Made by a program: the position numbers and the translations under genes
Shown: piece after piece, positions 6,250-11,554 of the stretch
Layout: each line of letters begins with the position of its first letter
How positions within the stretch are numbered: the first letter of the stretch is position 1
Origin: Sphingobacteriaceae bacterium
Lineage (GTDB): Bacteria > Bacteroidota > Bacteroidia > B-17B0 > Aurantibacillaceae
Assembly: GCA_025360355.1 (NCBI GenBank)
Contig: JANYCL010000057.1
Span: forward strand, 1 to 11,554
Direction of reading: 5' to 3'
Length of the DNA: 11,554 bases
Notes under the pieces: model-generated
The model's input: the letters and a program-made list of their open reading frames with translations, nothing else
Told to the model about the DNA's origin: nothing
Database searches by the model: none

Positions 6250-7701
6250 TTATTTCTTTTTAAGGTTGCGTTCAATATATTTCTCAGTCGGCATTAAACT
6301 TAGCTGAATGCGTTTTGCATATTCTATACTATCAATGATCTCCTTTTGTTTTGCTTCAACAATATTTTTTTGTTGTTCAATGATAATGTTAGTTTTTTGT
6401 TTTTCTTTAAAAGCTTTGAAAGAAATACCGGCAATTACTAACATTAGAACAAATCCTAATGCCGCACCATAGGAATACATTTTCTGTTGCTTGATCTCCT
6501 GTTCATGTACAAACTCTCCTTTAATTTTTTCTTCTCCGTTTTTAAGACTATCTGCAATGGCTTTTTTATCAAAATCGTATTGCAATTTAGCTTGGCTGGA
6601 TTTTTTTGTGTTTTCTTCATTTACTAAACTATCATTATACGTTATATAGAGTTTTAAATTTATAAAAGCATCTTTATAATTTTTAGCGGCGCTGTCAATT
6701 TGAGCATAATTGGAATAATCATCTTTTAAACATTGTACACATCTGATTTTCTTTGCAATTGTTATTGCGGAATCCATATAGAGCTTAGCTTTTGAATATC
6801 CCTGAGTTTTCGAATAAAGGTTGGCTAATCCTAAGTAGGTCATGGAAACAGCTCTGCGATCACCAACTTCGGAATTAATTTGAAGAGCTTCTTTAAATGC
6901 ATTTTCAGCTTCTTGATTTTTTAACATAAATCCATACACCTGCCCTAATGTTGCCAAGCAAGATGCCACATTTTGTTTTTCATTAATTTCCTGAAATATT
7001 TTTTTGGCTAATTCTAAATGTTCTTTTGCTTCCGGTATCTTTTTTTCTAATAAATAAATACTTCCAATTCCTGATTCCGCGTAACCTATTCCGGACTGAT
7101 ATTTAATTTCCTGAAATATTTTTTTTGCTTTCAAAAGGCATTCGAGAGATTCTTTGTTCTTTTTTTGTTGATTATAAACACTAGCCATATTAATATTAAT
7201 TATTCCAATACCTTCTTTATTGCCTAATTTTTCATCGATCAATAGAGCCTCATAATGGTACTTAAGAGCTTCCGGATATTTCCCTAAATATTCATATACG
7301 ATAGCCATATCAGCATAAACTTGAGATATTCCTTTTATGTCATTTTTTTCTTTTTTGAATTTTAATGCTTGACTATAATAATCGAGTGATTTTATGTAAT
7401 CACTTTTATAATCATATGCAATTCCCAGGTTTTGACAAGCAATTCCCCAGCCATCCTTGTAATTGATCTCTTTACAAATTTTAATTGCTTTATCAATTGT
7501 TTCAATTGCTTTATCTATTTCCCCAATACCGACATAAACCGAACCCAAATTATTTAAAGCGGCCACTTTAAATGTGTCGTTCCTTGGATTATTTTTTATT
7601 GCGCTTATCAACGAATCTGTTTTGTTGGTAAACGACATTTCAGATTGTGCCCAGTTTACAATTGAGATCAAACATAGAAGTAGGGTTATTTTTGCTTTCA
7701 T
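6250..7701 (-). CDS. TPR transmembrane protein, array member 2 (orphan SpoIIE-linker tail)
   Basis: The 483-residue product starts at ATG 7701 with a signal peptide (1-19, IVNWAQ end). Eight TPRs follow in exact 40-residue register: equivalent positions fall at 51, 91, 131, 171, 211, 251, 291 and 331. Adjacent repeats 5 and 6 share AKKIFQEI (192-199 and 232-239). A charged segment with the NDSLVNEE motif (356-363), common at the TPR-membrane junction of Bacteroidota signalling proteins, leads to a membrane span (408-428). The cytoplasmic coiled coil ends in KQKEIIDSIEYAKRIQLSL, PTEKYI (471-476) and RNLKKK. Two cysteines three apart (CVQC, 321-324) in the periplasmic part could form a disulfide. 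No enzyme domain is present. A 58-nt gap with a long hairpin separates it from array member 3 upstream; the ABM gene follows after 3 nt. Confidence 0.9.
   Translation of the reverse strand: MKAKITLLLCLISIVNWAQSEMSFTNKTDSLISAIKNNPRNDTFKVAALNNLGSVYVGIGEIDKAIETIDKAIKICKEINYKDGWGIACQNLGIAYDYKSDYIKSLDYYSQALKFKKEKNDIKGISQVYADMAIVYEYLGKYPEALKYHYEALLIDEKLGNKEGIGIININMASVYNQQKKNKESLECLLKAKKIFQEIKYQSGIGYAESGIGSIYLLEKKIPEAKEHLELAKKIFQEINEKQNVASCLATLGQVYGFMLKNQEAENAFKEALQINSEVGDRRAVSMTYLGLANLYSKTQGYSKAKLYMDSAITIAKKIRCVQCLKDDYSNYAQIDSAAKNYKDAFINLKLYITYNDSLVNEENTKKSSQAKLQYDFDKKAIADSLKNGEEKIKGEFVHEQEIKQQKMYSYGAALGFVLMLVIAGISFKAFKEKQKTNIIIEQQKNIVEAKQKEIIDSIEYAKRIQLSLMPTEKYIERNLKKK
6983..7125 (-). repeat. 23-bp direct repeat inside array member 2, 120 bp apart (one TPR period)
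   Basis: The same 23 bases (TTAATTTCCTGAAATATT plus five Ts on the plus strand) occur at 6983-7005 and 7103-7125. The 120-bp offset is exactly 40 codons, one TPR unit. Both copies encode KKIFQEI. This points to a recent repeat duplication or conversion within the gene. Confidence 0.75.
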
Positions 7702-7713
7702 ATTAATTTTTTA

Positions 7714-7754
7714 TTCCAATATTTAAAACATCATTCACTTGTTTTAAATTGGAA
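7714..7754. promoter_or_regulatory. Long imperfect intercistronic hairpin between array members 3 and 2
   Basis: TTCCAA (7714-7719) pairs with TTGGAA (7749-7754), and TTTAAAAC (7722-7729) pairs with GTTTTAAA (7741-7748): 14 bp with a 2-nt bulge (7720-7721) and an 11-nt loop. It fills most of the 58-nt gap. On the minus-strand transcript it is followed by A-rich sequence rather than a U-tract, so it is more likely an mRNA processing or stability element than a terminator. Confidence 0.5.
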
Positions 7755-7759
7755 AAGAA

Positions 7760-9067
7760 TCACGATTTGTTTTTTAATTTACGTTCAATGTATTTTTCAG
7801 TTGGTAATAAACTTCTCTGAATGCGTCTAGCGTATGTAATACTATCTAATATTTCTTTCTGTTTTTCTTCTACCAGGTGTTTTTGCTCTTCAACTATATT
7901 TTTCTGACTCTCTACTTCTAATTTTTGAGCCGTAATTATTTTATTAGCCGCACGTTGTTGCCTTAAGCCTCTAAAAATAAAAACGGCGAGTAATAACGAT
8001 AAAACAAGCCCGGTTATAATGAAATAAGTTATTGTTTTTTGCTGTTCATTCTGAGCATGCAATAATTCATTTTCCTTTTCTTTCTTTTCCGTTTCGAACT
8101 GAGTTTTCATTTTGCTTAATGAATTCTGATTTTCCTTATTAAAGAGTACGCTAAAGATACTATCATGTTTAGTAAAAAAAATGATCGCTTTTTCTGTTTT
8201 CCCCATTCTAATATATAATTGCGTCATTTCATTGTAAATTAATTCCAGGTCATTAAGTGTTCCTACAGTTTTGTAGATAGTATTTGCTACCAGATAGTTT
8301 TCCTCCGCTTTTCCTAGATCGCCCAATTTCATATAAGCGGCGCCTAATAACCCTAATGAGTACGCCTCAAAAACTTTTTCTTTTGGCATTTCCATGAAAA
8401 TATCCCTTCCTTTTTCGGCATAAAAAACAGTATTTATAAGATATTTGGTTTCTTGCGTATCGTCGGCTAAATTGAAATAGGTGTTACCTAAATTATTATA
8501 GATGAGTCCAAGATCCTTTTTATTAATATCTTTTGGCGGATTATCGGCTAATGGTTTTAATACTAAGATCGCGGAATCTGATTTCTCAAGTCCACAGTAT
8601 GAATCAGCCGCAGGAATCGCGTTAGCTACCAATAACTCAGTTTTGTTATGGTTTTTGGCATAGGCCAGACTTTTTTTCATATACACTAATGCCTCATCGT
8701 ACCTTCTCTGGTTAACAAGTATGAGGGAAATGTTTGTATATGTTTTTATTATGTTCTGAGAATCTTTTTGCTCTTCATGTATTTTCAAACAATTAAAATA
8801 ATTATCTAAAGCCAGTCGGAAATCTCCTTTTCTATTTAAATAAATACCGCCAAGGCCGCTAAAAGCAGCAGCTTTAGAATAACCATTATCAGTTGCAAGA
8901 TCAAGTTTCAGTATTTTTTTGTAAATAATTTCTGCACTATCAGGAAAAGTTCGTTCAATTTTAGAAGCGTGAAATATTTCTTTGTGTACAGCTATTGTAT
9001 CAATTGACTGTGCATAACCATTTAAAGCAAGTAAAATATAAAAATTTATTAATATTAATTTTAGCAT
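7760..9067 (-). CDS. TPR transmembrane protein, array member 3 (orphan SpoIIE-linker tail)
   Basis: The 435-residue product has a signal peptide (1-20, LNGYAQ end). Its ectodomain has about six TPR-like units (helix starts near 70, 111, 152, 191, 240 and 280). Their spacing is irregular, unlike the strict 40-residue pitch of the other three, with an insert near 170-185 rich in Pro, Lys and Asp. Then come a charged coiled coil (TEKKEKENELL, 326-336), a membrane span (346-366), a long cytoplasmic coiled coil with repeated QK.(I/L)VE units, DSITYARRIQRSL (408-420), PTEKYI and RKLKNKS. The span and juxtamembrane part (GLVL.LLLA.FIFRGL.QQR.ANKIIT) are nearly identical to array member 4, so these two are the closest pair. 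It lies 43 nt after member 4 with no terminator seen. No catalytic domain is present; ligand unknown. Confidence 0.88.
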   Translation of the reverse strand: MLKLILINFYILLALNGYAQSIDTIAVHKEIFHASKIERTFPDSAEIIYKKILKLDLATDNGYSKAAAFSGLGGIYLNRKGDFRLALDNYFNCLKIHEEQKDSQNIIKTYTNISLILVNQRRYDEALVYMKKSLAYAKNHNKTELLVANAIPAADSYCGLEKSDSAILVLKPLADNPPKDINKKDLGLIYNNLGNTYFNLADDTQETKYLINTVFYAEKGRDIFMEMPKEKVFEAYSLGLLGAAYMKLGDLGKAEENYLVANTIYKTVGTLNDLELIYNEMTQLYIRMGKTEKAIIFFTKHDSIFSVLFNKENQNSLSKMKTQFETEKKEKENELLHAQNEQQKTITYFIITGLVLSLLLAVFIFRGLRQQRAANKIITAQKLEVESQKNIVEEQKHLVEEKQKEILDSITYARRIQRSLLPTEKYIERKLKNKS

Positions 9068-9110
9068 TTACCTGAGATGGTTTTTCTGTTTTGCAATTTG
9101 TAAGTTGGTA

Positions 9111-10448
9111 TTATTTCTTTTTTATCAGTTTCCGTTTAATGTATTTTTCAGTTGGCAATAAACTTTGTTGAATTCGTTTTGCGTAGTGAATACTGTCCAA
9201 TATTTCTTTTTGTTTTTCATCTACAATATGTTTTTGTAATTCAACCTCTAATTTTTGCTCAGTAATTATTTTATTTGCCTTTCGTTGTTGTTTTAAGCCC
9301 CTGAAAATGAAAAACGCAAGCAGAAGCGCCAATACTAAACCTGAGACAATAAAGTATGCAATGATCTTTTGTTCTTTTATTGTTTTATCGGAAAGTTCAT
9401 TTTTTGTTTTTAGTAGAATGTTTTCTGTCTCCTTTTTATCAGTCTCATATTTTGTTTGCATTTCAGTAATGGCTCTTGTCAGATCTTCATTCTTTAAACT
9501 ATCACGAAGTGTGGCCCATTCCGCCATATAATGATACGCTTCTTTGTAATCTTTTTTCGTGAAATAGAAATCTGCCAAATTACCTATGGCGTGCCTTAAA
9601 TTTTCGAGATAACCGTTTTTATCACTTATTTCCGCACTTTTTTTTGCCATAGCAATGGCTTCATCCATATCACCAATCTCTGAGTACAAAATAGAAAGGT
9701 TATTCATACCAATGCAAGTATTATAAGTACTGCCGGATTTTTGATTTTGAATATTATCTAATTTATAATAAACAATGGCTTTTTTATTATCACCCAGCGA
9801 GTGATACACAATACCTAAATTACCATAACTCTCACTTAAACCATCCTGATCATTTATTCGTTTGCGGATCGTAAGCGATTTTTCCATATAGTAAATGGCG
9901 CTATCGTGAATATCATTTTCTTCAAATAACCCGCCTATTGAATTGTATGTAGCCGCTATTTCTTTTTCGTTTTGTATTTTTATAAATGTTGTTAACGCTT
10001 TTCTAAAATTAAGTATCGCTTCTTTAAACTGTTCTTGGGAAGAATATATCTGACCAATATTTATATAACTGATGCCAATTCCTCTCTCGTCTTTTAATTC
10101 TTCTTTAAGTTTTAAGGATTCCAAATAATAACCTAATGCGTCTTTTGAATTAGATTTTACAGAAGAATAAGCACCCATGTCGTTGTAACTTTGGGCTAAT
10201 CCTTGTTTATAGTTTAGTTTCTTTCCTAAAACGATTGCTATATCTAGGTATTTCTTTGCCTCATCAGGCGAATTGAAAAGAATTTTCCAGGAAAGCGTAT
10301 TTAAAACATCAACTTTTTTACTATTATCAGGTAATTGTAAAATTAATTTTTTTAAAGAATCAACTTCTGAGTTTTGTGCGAATGAAGAACAACTGATCAT
10401 GAAAATCAGAGGTAATAAAAAATGTTTTGTAATTCCTGATCTCAACAT
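9111..10448 (-). CDS. TPR transmembrane protein, array member 4 (orphan SpoIIE-linker tail), first in the array
   Basis: The 445-residue product starts at ATG 10448, 4 nt after the paaZ stop, so it is probably co-transcribed with paaZ. The signal peptide (about 1-25) ends SSFAQ; a Cys at 20 (MISC) is only a weak lipobox. Seven TPRs sit in exact 40-residue register (51, 91, 131, 171, 211, 251, 291). A DSLKNEDLTRAITEMQ motif (316-331) and the acidic/basic coil KYETDKKETEN lead to a membrane span (362-383). The cytoplasmic coiled coil carries KQKEILDSIHYAKRIQQSL, PTEKYI (432-437) and KRKLIKKK. As in the rest of the array, the PP2C/SpoIIE phosphatase that I know to follow this linker in related proteins is absent. 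The downstream gap of 43 nt is too short to hold a decayed one. Confidence 0.9.
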   Translation of the reverse strand: MLRSGITKHFLLPLIFMISCSSFAQNSEVDSLKKLILQLPDNSKKVDVLNTLSWKILFNSPDEAKKYLDIAIVLGKKLNYKQGLAQSYNDMGAYSSVKSNSKDALGYYLESLKLKEELKDERGIGISYINIGQIYSSQEQFKEAILNFRKALTTFIKIQNEKEIAATYNSIGGLFEENDIHDSAIYYMEKSLTIRKRINDQDGLSESYGNLGIVYHSLGDNKKAIVYYKLDNIQNQKSGSTYNTCIGMNNLSILYSEIGDMDEAIAMAKKSAEISDKNGYLENLRHAIGNLADFYFTKKDYKEAYHYMAEWATLRDSLKNEDLTRAITEMQTKYETDKKETENILLKTKNELSDKTIKEQKIIAYFIVSGLVLALLLAFFIFRGLKQQRKANKIITEQKLEVELQKHIVDEKQKEILDSIHYAKRIQQSLLPTEKYIKRKLIKKK

Positions 10449-10452
10449 TTAA

Positions 10453-11554
10453 TTATTTTTGATCCTTCTTTTTCACCATAGTTAAAATGGTTGCAATTCC
10501 AGCGGTATCTCCTGTTGCGCCTTCCAGACCAAGTTTATCACGCACACTTTGTTCGCTTGCATCATAAATATCTACAACCCATTTTACAATTCCTACTTTT
10601 ACTTCTTCACCATTTGCTGCTGTAAGTGGTTTGTCGTTTTCTAATTTTTCCTTGCAAGTAAAACGAACACCAATTGTCATACCGGGATAAATTGGTTTTG
10701 TAAATCTGCATTCATCAATACCATAATTTAATAGCACAGGGCCTTTAGTCGGATCAACAAATAAACCTGCTGCACGCGATAAAATAAAATAACCATGTGC
10801 AACTGTACGTTTAAAAATTGTTCCTTCTAATGATTTTGGTTCCATGTGAGCATAAAATTTATCACCGCTTATATTTGCGAAATTTAAAATATCATCTTCA
10901 CTTACGGTATGAGTAGGAGTGATGAGTGTTTCTCCAACTTCAAGATCTTCGAAATACTGACGGAAAGGATGCACATCTTTAATTATATATTTTCCACCGT
11001 ATTGATAACTGTTTAAAATATTTGTAATTGTTGTTGGCGAACCTTGTATCGCTGTCCGTTGTAAATAATGGAACACACCGCGTTTACCTCCCATTTCTTC
11101 GCCGCCACCGGCGCGCCCAGGCCCACCGTGAACTAACATCGGCATTGGAGAACCATGTCCAGTACTTTCTTTCGCGCAGTCTTTATTCAGAACTAAGATG
11201 CGTCCGTGCATACATGCAGCGCCGATCACATACATGCGTGCAATTTTATCATCACCCGTAACAATTGAACTTACAAGTGAACCTTTTCCCATTTTGCTTA
11301 GTTGAATCGCTTCATCAAGTGTTTTGTAAGGCATTAGTGTACTAACAGGGCCAAAGGCTTCAATGTTATGACAATCTGTATTTTTAAATGGAGAATCATT
11401 TAAGAAAATGATCGGCGGCATGAATGCGCCTTTGTGTTTGTCCGCACCTTTCACTTCAAACTTTTCAAAATCACCAATAATTATTTTTTGTGATTTACTT
11501 AATTGCTCAACTTTTTCTTTTACTTCTTTTAATTGTGCTTGTCCGGCCAAAGAA
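10453..11554 (-). CDS. paaZ: PaaZ-type bifunctional aldehyde dehydrogenase / MaoC-like hydratase, C-terminal part; 5' end outside window
   Basis: In phenylacetate catabolism PaaZ opens the oxepin-CoA ring with its MaoC-like domain and oxidises the resulting semialdehyde with its ALDH domain. The 366 visible codons cover the end of the ALDH domain, with EAFGPV (64-69, counting from the codon at 11550), the PaaZ-typical KESTGHGSPMP (127-137) and HGGPGRAGGGEE (141-152). The MaoC domain follows, with SGDKFYAHME; Asp230 and His235 correspond to the catalytic Asp/His pair of the hydratase. The ALDH catalytic Cys and Glu lie beyond the window. The frame is open to the window edge: the codon at 11550 is TTG preceded by TCT, not a start. 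Full PaaZ proteins are near 680 residues. Other paa genes are not seen. The stop is 4 nt from the first TPR gene. Confidence 0.93.
   Translation of the reverse strand, partial: SLAGQAQLKEVKEKVEQLSKSQKIIIGDFEKFEVKGADKHKGAFMPPIIFLNDSPFKNTDCHNIEAFGPVSTLMPYKTLDEAIQLSKMGKGSLVSSIVTGDDKIARMYVIGAACMHGRILVLNKDCAKESTGHGSPMPMLVHGGPGRAGGGEEMGGKRGVFHYLQRTAIQGSPTTITNILNSYQYGGKYIIKDVHPFRQYFEDLEVGETLITPTHTVSEDDILNFANISGDKFYAHMEPKSLEGTIFKRTVAHGYFILSRAAGLFVDPTKGPVLLNYGIDECRFTKPIYPGMTIGVRFTCKEKLENDKPLTAANGEEVKVGIVKWVVDIYDASEQSVRDKLGLEGATGDTAGIATILTMVKKKDQK

Noticed and set aside
4459..10448. The TPR proteins as histidine kinases or as LuxR-type regulators
   Set aside because: After the membrane span there are only coiled coil and the tail: no HisKA/HATPase motifs, no helix-turn-helix, and the proteins end within about 75-90 residues of the start of the span.
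4459..10448. SpoIIE phosphatase domains lost by frameshift just downstream of each tail
   Set aside because: The gaps after members 4, 3, 2 and 1 are 43, 58, 3 and 1 nt, so no coding remnant can be hidden there. The short form appears native.
10380..10448. TPR member 4 as a lipoprotein
   Set aside because: The Cys at residue 20 sits in MISC, a poor lipobox, and SSFAQ is a good signal peptidase I site as in the paralogues, which lack such a Cys.
11548..11550. TTG at 11550 as the start of a short paaZ
   Set aside because: The frame stays open to the window edge and the visible part begins in the middle of the ALDH domain, so the gene is simply cut by the window.
1..11554. CRISPR arrays, tRNA or rRNA genes, insertion sequences
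   Set aside because: No regularly spaced repeats with unique spacers, no cloverleaf or rRNA-like segments and no transposase were seen on either strand.

Overview
The window looks like chromosomal DNA from a low-GC member of the Bacteroidota. Four things support this. There is a type IX secretion (T9SS) plug-family protein, a secretion system confined to this phylum. Several upstream regions carry TAnnTTTG-type -7 promoter boxes. Shine-Dalgarno sequences are absent or weak. There is also a set of signal peptide-TPR-transmembrane proteins of a style typical of this group. The genus cannot be told from the sequence.

Left part (1-3057, all minus strand): the N-terminal two thirds or so of a T9SS plug-like secreted protein (runs off the left edge), then plsY (acyl-phosphate glycerol-3-phosphate acyltransferase, TTG start), then a glutamate dehydrogenase of about 425 residues. 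Each has its own upstream gap with a candidate promoter box, so they need not form one operon. The divergent gap 3058-3300 holds a candidate gdh promoter with an inverted repeat inside it, two mutually exclusive hairpins, and a candidate promoter for the plus-strand pair.

Middle (3301-4457, plus strand): a small uncharacterised membrane protein whose stop overlaps (ATGA) the start of a YjjG-like HAD pyrimidine nucleotidase. The HAD gene and the facing minus-strand array end one base apart, leaving no room for terminators between them.

Right part (4459-11554, all minus strand): transcription runs from the C-terminal half of paaZ (ALDH-MaoC fusion of phenylacetate catabolism) after a 4-nt gap into a run of four paralogous TPR proteins, with a small antibiotic-biosynthesis-monooxygenase-fold gene between the third and fourth. 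Each TPR protein has a signal peptide, an ectodomain of about 300 residues made of TPRs (exactly 40-residue pitch in three of them), one membrane span, a cytoplasmic coiled coil and a shared C-terminal tail, DSI-x-YA[KR]RIQ-x-SL-x-x-[ST]EKYI plus lysines. I know this tail as the linker that precedes SpoIIE/PP2C phosphatase domains in Bacteroidota signalling proteins, but here all four proteins stop right after it. The array is the most interesting content: a family of transmembrane receptor-like proteins with varied ectodomains, one conserved cytoplasmic tip and no enzyme of their own. It may act through a partner encoded elsewhere. That role is inference.
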